A stretch of 64,000 bases of DNA from JBEKHT01 sp049516595 (lineage in GTDB: Bacteria > Chloroflexota > Anaerolineae > Anaerolineales > RBG-16-64-43). Below the pieces are notes generated by a model, which was not told where the DNA came from, searched no databases, and was given only the letters and a program-made list of their open reading frames with translations. How positions within the stretch are numbered: the stretch's first letter is position 1; the number at the start of each line of letters is the position of its first letter. The stretch is from assembly GCA_049516595.1 (NCBI GenBank), contig JBEKSY010000006.1, positions 62,001-126,000 of the forward strand. The letters are read 5' to 3'. The translations under genes and the position numbers were made by a program. Positions 8,396-17,812 of the stretch are shown piece after piece.

Positions 8396-9819
8396 TCTGT
8401 ACCTCCGTTAGGCGGCATAGGCTCGGACGGGGGGGGTTCTGTGGCGGCTTGGGCCAGATCCTCACGGGCTTGGAGAGGAGGTGCCTCCCCCTTCCCGATA
8501 GCGATTATCCTTTCAACTACCCTGTCATTGAGCAGGTCCTCGTAGATGATCTCGTGGAGAGCGGGATCCCGAAGCATCTGCTCCAACTGTTTTGGATCCG
8601 CCTTACTTTGCACCGAAGCGAGGGTGTTGCGCACTCGCTGGTCAACATCCTCCTCCGGGACCTCGAGCTGTTCCTTCTGGGCAAGGTCGGCTAGGTATAA
8701 CCCACGGGTGAGACGCTCGCGCGCTCTGGGCTCTAGCTCTTTTTCCAGGCCCGGGCGGCCTTCCGGGCGACCTTTCAAATACGTATCCAAGGTGACGCCT
8801 TCCCGCTCCAGGGAGCGGGCAAGGGACTTGACCATCTTGTCGATCTCCTCCCGCAAGATGGCACTTGGGTAGCGGACGGATCCTCCCCGGATCATCTGAT
8901 CGATAACCCGGCTTGCATATTCCCCCTCCGCATCGCGTTTCACTTTCGCCTCGAGGCTGGTCCGCACCCCGGTCTGCAGCTCCTCGACTGTAGAGTACTC
9001 ACTCACGGACTTGACGAGATCCTCGCTCCACTCAGGGACGCGGCGGGCCTTGACGGCAAGGCAGGTGAGGGATAGGCGGGCATGAACCCCCTGCAAGGTC
9101 GAGACGGGGAAGGACTCTGGGTAGGTGAATTCAATCTCGCGGCTTTCGCCCTCGCGGACGCCGAAGATGGCCGCGCCAGCCCCAGGGAATCTCCCGCCCA
9201 CGTCTTCCGAGAGTTCCACTTCCTCGCCTGATTGGTTGTCGGGGCCCGCCTTCATGGCGGCGGGCAGAGGGGAAAGCTTCCCCTCCGGGTCCAGCGCTTG
9301 AACTTGAATCTTGGCGACCAAGACGTCCCCCTCCTGGGCCGGGCGAGAGACCGGCTCCAGGATCGTTTGGGATTGCCGCAAGTTCTCCATCATTCGCTCA
9401 ACATCCTCGGTGGGCACTGGCGCCATCGCGAAGGGGACGCGAACTTGGCGATAGTCGCCCAAAACCACTTCGGGCTGAAGAGGAACCGTAAATTTCAGCA
9501 CCAGCGGTTCCCGAGAAACGATATCCTCCAAAGTCCCCGCCCGGGCCGGACTCAATCCACTCTCGTCGAGGGCCTTGCGGTACACCTCTGGGCCGAGCAA
9601 GTCCACCGCCTTATCGAAGACCGCTTCCTGGCCAAGGTGCGAGAGAACCACGGAGTAGGGGGCTTTCCCCTTTCGAAAGCCAGGGATGCTTGCCCGGTCG
9701 GCCAGCTTCCGCGCGGCCCGCTTCATGGCCCCCTCGAGGATCTCTGCTTCGGCCTCGACCGTGAGGGTAGCCTCGCACTCCCCCGTCTGTTCGACCTGGG
9801 TCTTCATACGGTCCTGCAT
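8392..9819 (-). CDS. tig: Trigger factor (ribosome-associated chaperone and prolyl isomerase)
   Basis: Binds near the ribosomal exit tunnel and helps nascent chains fold. The N-terminal ribosome-binding domain includes the signature IPGFRKGKAPYSVV, the equivalent of the GFRxGKxP loop. A middle FKBP-like domain and a long helical C-terminal domain follow, with the acidic and Pro-rich tail common in this protein. The chosen ATG at 9819 (475 residues) has AAAGGA just upstream; another ATG four codons later is possible. The frame stays open upstream almost to the tRNA gene, but that part is not like trigger factor. It is the first gene of the tig-clpP-HAD-rlmN run. Confidence 0.94.
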   Translation of the reverse strand: MQDRMKTQVEQTGECEATLTVEAEAEILEGAMKRAARKLADRASIPGFRKGKAPYSVVLSHLGQEAVFDKAVDLLGPEVYRKALDESGLSPARAGTLEDIVSREPLVLKFTVPLQPEVVLGDYRQVRVPFAMAPVPTEDVERMMENLRQSQTILEPVSRPAQEGDVLVAKIQVQALDPEGKLSPLPAAMKAGPDNQSGEEVELSEDVGGRFPGAGAAIFGVREGESREIEFTYPESFPVSTLQGVHARLSLTCLAVKARRVPEWSEDLVKSVSEYSTVEELQTGVRTSLEAKVKRDAEGEYASRVIDQMIRGGSVRYPSAILREEIDKMVKSLARSLEREGVTLDTYLKGRPEGRPGLEKELEPRARERLTRGLYLADLAQKEQLEVPEEDVDQRVRNTLASVQSKADPKQLEQMLRDPALHEIIYEDLLNDRVVERIIAIGKGEAPPLQAREDLAQAATEPPPSEPMPPNGGTE

Positions 9820-9904
9820 TTTCCTTTCTGTGCGAGATAAGCCGGGCATGTTGCCGCGAGATCCGATCTCGGCTTGCCCGGCGAAGACGACCAGCACGAT
9901 AGGC

Positions 9905-9989
9905 TGGTGGGGAAGGAGGGACTTGAACCCTCACGCCTCGCGGCACATGATCCTAAGTCATGCCTGTCTGCCAGTTCCAGCACTTCCCC
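9905..9989 (-). tRNA. tRNA-Leu (anticodon UAG)
   Basis: An 85-nt class II tRNA with encoded CCA. The acceptor stem pairs GGGGAAG with CTTCCCC. The anticodon arm is CATGA-CTTAGGA-TCATG, giving anticodon UAG. A long variable arm with a GCGA loop and a T-arm with GTTCAAG are present. A promoter-like TATAAT lies ten bases upstream, and tig follows 86 bases downstream on the same strand. Confidence 0.96.
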
Positions 9990-9998
9990 GTAAAGCGG

Positions 9999-10027
9999 AT
10001 TATAACCGGGGCCAAGGCCAAGGTAAA
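9999..10027 (-). promoter_or_regulatory. Sigma-70-type promoter for tRNA-Leu (and perhaps tig operon)
   Basis: On the minus strand, TTTACC (10022-10027), a 17-base spacer and a perfect TATAAT (9999-10004) place the transcription start a few bases before the tRNA 5' end. Confidence 0.65.
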
Positions 10028-10154
10028 GGTAAAGAGGCTTGACCACCGCGGGAGCCGATCGGGTGTTTCGCGTCGAGAGAGTCCAAGACTTCCTGTCGGC
10101 CCACTCCCCCGGGGTACGCCAGGGCCGGGAGAATCCGGAAGAAAGAGGCGGAAG

Positions 10155-12761
10155 ATGGAGCTAGGCACAGTCCAAAGAGTCGACATCGACGAAGAAGTCC
10201 AGCAGGCCTATCTCGATTATGCGATGAGCGTCATCGTGGCGCGTGCCTTGCCCGACGCGCGGGATGGCCTTAAGCCCGTGCAGCGCCGAATCCTGTACGC
10301 CATGCACGACCTGAATATCCATCCAGGAGGGGGCTTCAAAAAGTCGGCGCGCATCGTAGGCGAGGTCCTCGGGAAATATCATCCCCATGGGGATATGGCG
10401 GTGTACGAAGCCATGGCGCGGATGGCTCAGGATTTCTCCCTGCGCTACCCCCTGGTCGAGGGCCAGGGCAACTTCGGGTCGGTGGATGGAGATGCCCCGG
10501 CCGCCATGCGTTACACCGAGGCCCGGCTGGCCCCACTTGCCGTTTCGATGCTGGCCGACCTCGACAGGGAAACGGTCCCCTTCGCCCCCAACTTCGACGC
10601 CACTCTGCAGGAGCCGCAAGTCCTGCCCTCCGCCGCTCCGAATCTGCTGATCAACGGGGCCACAGGGATTGCGGTGGGCATGGCGACCTCCATTCCGCCT
10701 CACAATCTGGGAGAGGTGTGCGAGGCCCTCGTTTTCATGCTCCGCTCGTGGACGCGGACCAAAGAGATATCCACGGATGAGTTGCTGAAGTTCGTGAAAG
10801 GGCCGGATTTCCCAACCGGCGGACTGATCCTCGATCGGCCCGGCCGGGAGGAGGGACTCTCGGCTGCCTATGGATCGGGACGGGGCAAAATCAAAGTGCG
10901 GGCCAAGGTCCACTGGGAGGACCCCGGCAAAGGGCGGGCCCGTCTGCTGGTCACCGAGCTACCCTACCAGGTGAACAAGTCCGCTCTGCTAGAGAGGATT
11001 GCGGAACTCGTGCGCGCGGGCGGATTGGAGGGAATTGCCGATCTGAGAGATGAGTCTGATCGGCAGGGAATGCGCATCGTGATCGAGCTGACCCGCTCAG
11101 CGGATGCAGAAAGCGTGTTGCGGAATCTGTTCCAGCACACCCCGATGGAAACCACCTTCAGCATCATCCTCTTGGCCTTGGTTCAAGGCGAGCCCAGACT
11201 GCTCTCGCTCAAACAGGCCTTACGAGTGTTCCTCGACCATAGGCTGGGAGTAATCCAGAACCGGAGCCAGTTCGATCTGGCCCGGGCCCGCGAAAGGGCT
11301 CACATCCTCCAGGGTCTGCGCGTGGCCTTGAAGAATCTAGAGGAAGTCATCCGGCTGATTCGCAACGCGCGCACGGCCGAGGACGCGTGCGGGCGCCTGC
11401 AGAAACGCTATCGGCTCACCCAGGCCCAGGCCGAGGCGATTCTAGACATGCCTCTCCGAAGGCTGGCCTCGCTGGAGCGCGAGAAGATCGAGCAAGAATA
11501 CAAAGAAAAGGTCGCGCTCATGGCCTCCCTGGAGCGAGTCCTCGGCTCCCCGAAGCTGCAAAGAGAGGCCCTGATCGAGGAACTCAGGCAGCTGCAGCAG
11601 CGCTTCGGAGATGGTCGTCGGACGGCGATCCTGCGCGATGGGGACAAGCTGCGGAACCTGCCCATCGCCGCGCAGGCGGATCATCCCGAGGAGAGCGTCT
11701 GGCTGACCCTGACCGATACGGGCTTGCTCTCGCGCGGGGGCTCTTCCCGCCAGTCGCTCCAGCTTCCCCATGCCCCCCTCAAAGCTGTGCTTCGGGCGAG
11801 CACACGGGATACCCTTTACCTGCTCACCGAAAAGGGAAGGCTGGCCGGGATTCCAATCGAGGCGGTGCCCGAGCGAGAAGCTCATGAGCCCGGTGTGCAC
11901 TTTTCGACCCTTTGCGGGCTGGAAGGGCCAAGCAAAGTTGAGTGTGCGGTGAGCGTGCCGCCTTCCTCGAAGGATCGGGAGGGCTACCTTACATTGGTCA
12001 CGAGACGAGGGATGGTCAAGAAATCGCGCCTTCAGGATCTCCCCCGGCCCTCTCCGCAGGTTGTCTCAGCCATCAAGATCGCGCCCCAGGATGCGCTGGG
12101 TTGGGCAGCCGCAACGAGTGGAAAGGATGAGTTGCTCCTCCTGACCTCGGCGGGCATGAGCATCCGCTTCAGCGAGCAGGAGGTTCGGCCCTTGGGACTC
12201 TCTGCCGCCGGCGTTCTGGCGGTCCGGCTGGGTCGTGGTGGCGATCAGGTTGCCTGGGCAGGGGTGATTCAGCCCAGGTGCGATCTCCTCATGATAGGGG
12301 AGGATGGCTACGCGAGGAGAACGTCTATCACAGAGTTTCCCCTGCAAGGGCGGCACGGGGTGGGGACGAGAGCCTGGAAGGCCAAACCCGGAGTCCGTCT
12401 GGTGGGTGCGGTCGCGGGCCGGGCGAACACGCGAATCCTCCTTTGCCTGCGCGATGGCTCCGCGCAAAGCGCACGGCTTGGAGATTTCTCCCGTCACAAG
12501 CGGACCTCGGAGGCCTCCAGCGCCGTGAAGCTCGGGAGAGGGCTGCGGATCGCTGCGGTGATCGCATTGGAGAGCCCGCCATTGGGCGCGGATGCGGCCC
12601 GGCGCCCTTCTTCCGGTGCCGGGCACAAACCCAGAGGGCACGGCCGGCCTCAATTGGGCCGGGGGAAACTTGCGGCGCACCCAGACAACATGGCACGGAA
12701 ATCGAAGCGGGATGGGAAGGGAAAAGCCTCAGGCCCGACGAGGGGCGACCGAGGCCAATAA
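10155..12761 (+). CDS. gyrA: DNA gyrase / topoisomerase IV subunit A
   Basis: The DNA-breaking subunit of a type IIA topoisomerase. The N-terminal domain has YLDYAMSVIVARALPDARDG, GLKPVQRRILYAM and GKYHPHGDMAVYEAM. The catalytic Tyr120 is in MRYTEARL, and NLLINGATGIAVGMATSIPPHN follows. The tower, coiled-coil and a six-bladed C-terminal propeller fill out 869 residues. I do not see the canonical GyrA box (QRRGGKG), so the wrapping domain is diverged and ParC cannot be excluded. No gyrB is in the window. The frame is open upstream into the tRNA promoter, but homology begins at ATG 10155 behind a GAGGCGGAAG site. It converges with the next gene, 13 bases away. Confidence 0.92.
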   Translation: MELGTVQRVDIDEEVQQAYLDYAMSVIVARALPDARDGLKPVQRRILYAMHDLNIHPGGGFKKSARIVGEVLGKYHPHGDMAVYEAMARMAQDFSLRYPLVEGQGNFGSVDGDAPAAMRYTEARLAPLAVSMLADLDRETVPFAPNFDATLQEPQVLPSAAPNLLINGATGIAVGMATSIPPHNLGEVCEALVFMLRSWTRTKEISTDELLKFVKGPDFPTGGLILDRPGREEGLSAAYGSGRGKIKVRAKVHWEDPGKGRARLLVTELPYQVNKSALLERIAELVRAGGLEGIADLRDESDRQGMRIVIELTRSADAESVLRNLFQHTPMETTFSIILLALVQGEPRLLSLKQALRVFLDHRLGVIQNRSQFDLARARERAHILQGLRVALKNLEEVIRLIRNARTAEDACGRLQKRYRLTQAQAEAILDMPLRRLASLEREKIEQEYKEKVALMASLERVLGSPKLQREALIEELRQLQQRFGDGRRTAILRDGDKLRNLPIAAQADHPEESVWLTLTDTGLLSRGGSSRQSLQLPHAPLKAVLRASTRDTLYLLTEKGRLAGIPIEAVPEREAHEPGVHFSTLCGLEGPSKVECAVSVPPSSKDREGYLTLVTRRGMVKKSRLQDLPRPSPQVVSAIKIAPQDALGWAAATSGKDELLLLTSAGMSIRFSEQEVRPLGLSAAGVLAVRLGRGGDQVAWAGVIQPRCDLLMIGEDGYARRTSITEFPLQGRHGVGTRAWKAKPGVRLVGAVAGRANTRILLCLRDGSAQSARLGDFSRHKRTSEASSAVKLGRGLRIAAVIALESPPLGADAARRPSSGAGHKPRGHGRPQLGRGKLAAHPDNMARKSKRDGKGKASGPTRGDRGQ

Positions 12762-12774
12762 GGACCCGGACCGG

Positions 12775-13878
12775 TTAGGAGGGCGAGATGGTGAAGTACG
12801 CGTAGTGATACTGAATCAGGTTGTCTCGCATGCCCAGGGTGTCGTTCCCGTCCAGTACTCGGCCAGCGATGCTGGTCGCGGTCCAGGTGAAATGCCGCGA
12901 ATTCCCGTCTCCACTTCGACCGGTGATCGCGAACTGGCCGCTGGGCAGCAAGTTGGTCAGAAGATCCTGATACCAGGCGGTTATCGGCGTCGAACCCACG
13001 ACCGTGCGTGCGGCAGTGACCTGAGCCGCATTGCTCTGATAGAGGGCGAGAATGGTCGGGACATCGTGTGAGTTCCAGGCCGCGACCAGACGGTCCACCA
13101 TGTCGGTGGGGGCGGGTGCCTGGCCCCACTTGAAGTTCGCCACCGAATTCCACCAGTCGATGTAGGCGGGTTGGGTGGCCCAATCCCAGGCGAAGAAGTT
13201 TGCCCCGGTGAGCTTGAGCGCCACGGCCTCCTGGAGGAATTGGGTGAGCTCGGTTCCCTTCGGCTTCCAGCCGGAAGTCGTGTAGGCAGGTCCGGTCGGA
13301 ACGACCGGGAGGGAGGGCTTCAAGGCCTTCAGCTCCTTGACCGACTCCTGCAACTGGTACTGCGGGTTGTGAGCCTGCTCCCAGTAAACCTGGGGCATGT
13401 TGAAGTCGCATTTCTCTAGGAACGCCGTCCAGGGGAAGAGTTGATGATAGTTCGGATAGCGAAAGGAGCTCAGCGCAATGGGAAGGTGGGGAAGACCGGA
13501 GCGTAGCTGCTTCATGTACGTGCGCGCCACCACATCTTTGCCCTTTTTCTCGAACTCCATCTCCGCATCGATCACGTAACCATCCAAACCGAGCTGGAGG
13601 GTGCGACTCGCCGCCAGCTTCGCCTCACCCACTGGATCGTTGCCGTAGATGTAGTGCCAGCCCCAGGGGCTGATGCCTCGGGCCCGGAGCTCGGAGACCA
13701 CGGGGGGCAACAGGTCATGGCCCTTCGAGTCGATGTTGAAGGCCCAGGTTCCATCGCCGATCTTGAGGAGAACATGCGACAGCCCGGCTTGGGCGGCACG
13801 CGAAGCGATCTTGGCTGCGTCTCCCTTTTCACAGTTCGGGATCTGCCAGGTGAAGAAACCCTTTCCAACCAGCGCCAT
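12775..13878 (-). CDS. Glycoside-hydrolase-like TIM-barrel protein with SnoaL-like domain
   Basis: A 367-residue two-domain protein. Residues about 1-255 look like a TIM-barrel glycosidase or lysozyme-like fold: GKGFFTWQIPNCEKGD, then ISPWGWHYIYGNDP, LDGYVIDAEMEFE with a conserved acidic pair, and NMPQVYWEQAHNPQYQL. Residues about 265-367 resemble a SnoaL/NTF2-like domain (DMVDRLVAAWNSHDVPTILALY). No signal peptide is visible, so a cytoplasmic site is possible. The start is fixed by GGAGGAAGGC before ATG 13878. About 100 bases upstream is a perfect sigma-54 promoter, which ties the gene to the rpoN module at 42-47 kb. Its substrate is unknown. Confidence 0.7.
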   Translation of the reverse strand: MALVGKGFFTWQIPNCEKGDAAKIASRAAQAGLSHVLLKIGDGTWAFNIDSKGHDLLPPVVSELRARGISPWGWHYIYGNDPVGEAKLAASRTLQLGLDGYVIDAEMEFEKKGKDVVARTYMKQLRSGLPHLPIALSSFRYPNYHQLFPWTAFLEKCDFNMPQVYWEQAHNPQYQLQESVKELKALKPSLPVVPTGPAYTTSGWKPKGTELTQFLQEAVALKLTGANFFAWDWATQPAYIDWWNSVANFKWGQAPAPTDMVDRLVAAWNSHDVPTILALYQSNAAQVTAARTVVGSTPITAWYQDLLTNLLPSGQFAITGRSGDGNSRHFTWTATSIAGRVLDGNDTLGMRDNLIQYHYAYFTISPS

Positions 13879-13979
13879 GCCTTCCTCCGCTGCTTGAGAT
13901 GAACCCAAGAGGCCCGGGATCGAGTTGCGTTGCGGTGCGACCTGCCGGTCTCACCCCCTTTAGGCTCTTGACATTCAAG

Positions 13980-13995
13980 TGCAAATTGCGTGCCA
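13980..13995 (-). promoter_or_regulatory. Consensus sigma-54 promoter for the glycosidase-like/SnoaL gene
   Basis: Read on the minus strand the site is TGGCACGCAATTTGCA. It matches TGGCACG-N4-TTGCA at every specified position, with GG and GC ten bases apart. The start site would fall near 13968, leaving a leader of about 90 bases before the ATG at 13878. Confidence 0.82.
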
Positions 13996-14112
13996 GGTCC
14001 TGGTCGGGTTGGGCCTCTCCGGGGGAACCCAAGATCGAGCAAGCCGCGGGTGTGGAGCGGGGGATGATAGCGGTTTCCCGGCGGTATACTAAGCGTGTCG
14101 CCTGGGTCGTCA

Positions 14113-16272
14113 ATGAAACTGGAAACCCTTCTCGAATCCCTGCCAGATCTTCTTCTCTCGGAGAGGGAGATGATCGAGCGGGCCTACGCGATTGCAGAGC
14201 GGGCTCACGAGGGTCAGTATCGCGCCTCGGGCGAACCCTATGTGCAGCATTGCCTGGCCGTGGCAAAGATCCTGGCGGATTTTGGGGTTCCAGCGACAAC
14301 TATTGCTGCCGGTCTGCTGCATGACACGGTTGAGGATGGGGGTGTGTCGTTGGGGCAGATCGAGCGCGAGTTTGGGCACGAGGTCGCCCAGCAGGTGGAT
14401 GGGGTCACCAAGCTTACCAATCTGCCCAGGGTTTCAAAGGGAGATGGCCGGCCGGCCGGGGTCGAAGATTCGGCGCGTCGGAAGGACATGGATGTTGAGA
14501 GCCTTCGCAAGATCTTCCTTGCCATGGGAGATGACGTGCGTGTCGTCATCATCAAGCTGGCAGATCGCCTTCATAACATGCGCACGCTCAGCCACCTCGA
14601 GCCGGAGCGCAGGCGGCGTATTGCTCAGGAGACCCTAGAGATCTTCGCCCCTCTGGCCAACCGACTCGGCATGTGGCAAATGAAATGGGAGCTAGAGGAT
14701 CTCGCCTTCCGCTACGTCAACGCGCAGGTGTACAAGGAGATTGCCGGAAAGCTTGAAGAGCGGAGGACCGACCGCGAGGACAAAATGACGCAAATCGTCC
14801 AGCGTCTCAAAGAGGTGCTGAACGAAGCGGGCTTGTCGGCGGAGGTAAGTGGCCGCCCCAAGCACATTTACTCCATCTATCGCAAGATGCTTCGCAAAGG
14901 GGTGGCGTTTGAATCGGTCCATGACGTGCGGGCAGTGCGCATCATCGTCAAGGACATCCCCAGTTGCTACGTGACCTTGGGCGTCATTCACAATCACTGG
15001 TCCCCCCTGCCTGGCGACTTCGACGACTACATTGCCTCGCCCAAGGACAACTTCTACCAGTCCTTGCATACTGCGGTGGTTTACGATGATGGAAAGACTA
15101 TCGAGGTCCAAATCCGCACCCCGGAGATGCACCAGAACGCGGATCTCGGAATTGCCGCCCATTGGCGATACAAGGAGGGGGGGCGGCGAGACGAAGCCTT
15201 CGAGCGCAGAATCCTATGGCTTCGCAGCCTCATGGATTGGCGCCATGAGGTTCAGGATGCGAGTGAATTCGTCGATGCGCTCAAATCGGATGTCTTCCAG
15301 GATCGCGTGTACGCATTCACACCGAAGGGAGATGTGATCGATCTCCCCGCAGGCTCTACGGCCATCGACTTCGCTTACCACGTTCACACTGAAATCGGCC
15401 ATCGCTGCCGGGGAACCCGGGTCAACGGCAAGCTCGTTTCCTTGGACTATCGCCTGAGGACGGGGGATCAGGTGGAGATTGTCACAACGCGCCGTGGGGG
15501 ACCGAGCCGCGATTGGCTCAACCCGGATTTGCGGCTCGTGCGCTCGCAACGGGCGATCAGCAAGATCCGACAGTGGTTCAAAAGAGAGGACCAGGACCAA
15601 CGTATTTCCGAAGGCCGAGAGATCGTGGAACGCGAATTGCGCAGGCTGGGTGTGGAGGGTCTCACCCTCGAGAGCCTGGGGAAAGGGCTGGGGTATGGCA
15701 GCCTGAACGAGTTTCTTGCCGCGGTCGGCTCCGGCGACCTTACCGCGGCGAGGATCGTGGCGAAGATTCTCGAAACCGAGCCCGGAGCATTGGAAGAATT
15801 TCCGGCACTCACCCCTCCCTCCGAGACAACCACACCGGATGTGAACATTACCGGATTAAGGGGCATGCTGACCTCCATGGCCCGCTGCTGCAAGCCGGTC
15901 CCGGGAGACCCGATCGTCGGGTACGTAACCCGCGGGCGAGGGGCCACCATACACCGCACGGACTGCCCCAACATCCTGCGCGTGCGCGACAAGGAAAGGC
16001 TGGTGCACGTTTCCTGGGGGCGTCCGGCAAGGACCTACCCTGTGGCTGTTCGGGTTACCGCTTACGACCGGGAGGGATTGCTTCGAGATGTGTCCACCGT
16101 GGTGGGTGAAGAGCACATCAATCTGAGCAATGTGGTCTCCAGCATCAAAGCCCACCTGGCCATGATTGATTTGGTGATGGAGGTCACGGACTTGGGCCAA
16201 CTAAGCCGGGTACTCAATCGCGTCGAGGCTCTCCCCAACGTCATGGAAGCTCGGCGAGTGCGGGCTGGATGA
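14113..16272 (+). CDS. rel: Bifunctional (p)ppGpp synthetase/hydrolase (Rel/SpoT family)
   Basis: Makes and degrades the alarmone (p)ppGpp. The domain order is the long RSH form. An HD hydrolase (about 25-180) has the intact HDxxED core His70-Asp71/Glu74-Asp75 in GLLHDTVEDG. A synthetase (about 235-345) has RPKHIYSIYRKM and FYQSLHTAVV. TGS (about 380-445) contains YAFTPKGDVIDLPAGSTAIDFAY, and ACT is at the end. Residues 302-305 are DFDD. That is the acidic form typical of synthetase-biased RelA and not the basic RxKD expected of bifunctional enzymes, although the hydrolase site looks active. ATG 14113 is chosen; GTG 14095 is possible. A TATACT box sits at 14085-14090, with no good -35. Confidence 0.93.
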   Translation: MKLETLLESLPDLLLSEREMIERAYAIAERAHEGQYRASGEPYVQHCLAVAKILADFGVPATTIAAGLLHDTVEDGGVSLGQIEREFGHEVAQQVDGVTKLTNLPRVSKGDGRPAGVEDSARRKDMDVESLRKIFLAMGDDVRVVIIKLADRLHNMRTLSHLEPERRRRIAQETLEIFAPLANRLGMWQMKWELEDLAFRYVNAQVYKEIAGKLEERRTDREDKMTQIVQRLKEVLNEAGLSAEVSGRPKHIYSIYRKMLRKGVAFESVHDVRAVRIIVKDIPSCYVTLGVIHNHWSPLPGDFDDYIASPKDNFYQSLHTAVVYDDGKTIEVQIRTPEMHQNADLGIAAHWRYKEGGRRDEAFERRILWLRSLMDWRHEVQDASEFVDALKSDVFQDRVYAFTPKGDVIDLPAGSTAIDFAYHVHTEIGHRCRGTRVNGKLVSLDYRLRTGDQVEIVTTRRGGPSRDWLNPDLRLVRSQRAISKIRQWFKREDQDQRISEGREIVERELRRLGVEGLTLESLGKGLGYGSLNEFLAAVGSGDLTAARIVAKILETEPGALEEFPALTPPSETTTPDVNITGLRGMLTSMARCCKPVPGDPIVGYVTRGRGATIHRTDCPNILRVRDKERLVHVSWGRPARTYPVAVRVTAYDREGLLRDVSTVVGEEHINLSNVVSSIKAHLAMIDLVMEVTDLGQLSRVLNRVEALPNVMEARRVRAG

Positions 16273-16339
16273 GAGCAGCAGGGAGCGCCCGGCGCTTTCG
16301 CCCTCCCGGGCTCCTGTCTTCCTTGGGTGAGGCACAGAA

Positions 16340-17578
16340 GTGACCGGCACATTGCTGAGCGTTGAACTGGCCCGTGACCTCTTGCTGAAGGAATTCACCA
16401 GCCTGCCCGGGGAAGAGGTGAGCCTGCGGGACGGCTTGGCACGGGTATTGGCAAGGGACCTAGTTGCCAACCAGGACTTGCCCCCTTTCTCCAACTCCTC
16501 GATGGACGGGTTTGCGCTGCGCGCCGAAGATGTTCGCGGTGCGTCCAGGCGGAACCCTGTCCGACTTCAGGTCGTGCTCGATGTGCCCGCCGGCTACTCG
16601 CCGCCTGCTTCCCTTCCCGCGGGGGTTGCCGCCCGGGTGATGACCGGGGCGCCCATTCCTCCGGGAGCCGACTGTGTCGTTCCCGTCGAGCAAACGGATT
16701 TGAGCGCCATGCAGCCAGCCCTTCCCGGGGAAATCGGGATCTTAGCCGAGATGCGGCCAGGCGAAAACATTCGGCCCGGGGGGTTCGACATCCAGGCGGG
16801 AGAGAGAATCCTAGCGCGGGGCACCCGCTTGCGTCCGCAGGAGATCGCCTTGCTTGCCAGTTTGGGCCAGGTCTCGGTCCAGGTCACTCAACGCCCCCGC
16901 ATCGCCATCGTCTCCACGGGAAGTGAGCTGGTCCCTGTGGGCCGACCTCTGCGGGCGGGCGAGATTTTCGAGAGCAATTCCTTGATGCTGGAGGCTCTGG
17001 TCACCGAGTCGGGAGGTCAACCGATTTCGCTGGGGATCGCACCCGATGATGCGGCGGAGATCGGTTTGAGATTCGACTCGGCCCTGGACCAGGGCGCCGA
17101 TCTGATTCTTTCATCCGCGGGGGTTTCGGTCGGAGCCTACGACTACGTTCGCCAAGTCGTCGAAAAGAGGGGACGCCTGTCCTTCTGGAGGGTGAACCTT
17201 CGTCCCGGAAGACCTCTGGCCTTTGGTCGTTATCGGGGTGTCCCGGTCATGGGTCTGCCGGGAAACCCCGTTTCCTCATTTGTCACCTTTGAATTGTTTG
17301 CTCGGCCCGCGATCACCGTGTTGCTGGGGGGCGTCCCGCGGCCGAGGCCGAGGGTCACGGCGCGCTTAACCGAGGATCTCGAATCGGACGGGAGAGAAAC
17401 CTACCTGCGAGGGCAGAGCCAGTGGGATCTTGGGCAATGGCGCGTGAGGCTCAGCGGAAACCAAGGGTCCTCGGCACTCTCCGCCTTGGTGCGCGCCAAT
17501 TCCCTGATTCGACTGCCGGCTGGAACTACTCGTGTTCCCGCCGGATCGCCGGTGGAGGTGTGGCTGCTAGCCGACTAA
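16340..17578 (+). CDS. moeA: Molybdopterin molybdenumtransferase MoeA
   Basis: Inserts molybdate into adenylated molybdopterin in the last step of molybdenum cofactor synthesis. The 412 residues have all four MoeA domains. Diagnostic blocks are PPFSNSSMDGFALRAEDVRG, VMTGAPIPPGADCVVPVEQT, GEIFESNSLMLEALV, LILSSAGVSVGAYDYV and GLPGNPVSSFVTFELF. The start is GTG 16340. It lies 67 bases after rel, with no terminator seen between, so readthrough is possible. No other molybdenum cofactor gene is in the window. The gene ends 150 bases before a new promoter. Confidence 0.95.
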   Translation: MTGTLLSVELARDLLLKEFTSLPGEEVSLRDGLARVLARDLVANQDLPPFSNSSMDGFALRAEDVRGASRRNPVRLQVVLDVPAGYSPPASLPAGVAARVMTGAPIPPGADCVVPVEQTDLSAMQPALPGEIGILAEMRPGENIRPGGFDIQAGERILARGTRLRPQEIALLASLGQVSVQVTQRPRIAIVSTGSELVPVGRPLRAGEIFESNSLMLEALVTESGGQPISLGIAPDDAAEIGLRFDSALDQGADLILSSAGVSVGAYDYVRQVVEKRGRLSFWRVNLRPGRPLAFGRYRGVPVMGLPGNPVSSFVTFELFARPAITVLLGGVPRPRPRVTARLTEDLESDGRETYLRGQSQWDLGQWRVRLSGNQGSSALSALVRANSLIRLPAGTTRVPAGSPVEVWLLAD

Positions 17579-17728
17579 CCGAGGAGGGGACGGCCACGCT
17601 CAGGAGCAGGAGAAAAACGATCCGATTCCCTCGGAGGGGTTGGCAGGCCTCCGCGATCCAAGGGAGTGGAGGACTCCGCAGCGCGGCTTTCATCTGGTCG
17701 TTGTACTCCTTGGGGCGAAACTCGTGCC

Positions 17729-17756
17729 TTGACAAATCCTTCGAGCATGATATGTT
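17729..17756 (+). promoter_or_regulatory. Sigma-70-type promoter for the small acidic protein
   Basis: A perfect TTGACA (17729-17734), a 16-base spacer and TATGTT (17751-17756) in a locally AT-rich patch. The predicted start is about 50 bases before ATG 17813. Confidence 0.7.
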
Positions 17757-17812
17757 TTCATTTATGGGCCCAGCGTCGCGGCAGCCAAACCAATCCGGTC
17801 TGAGGAGGGGCA

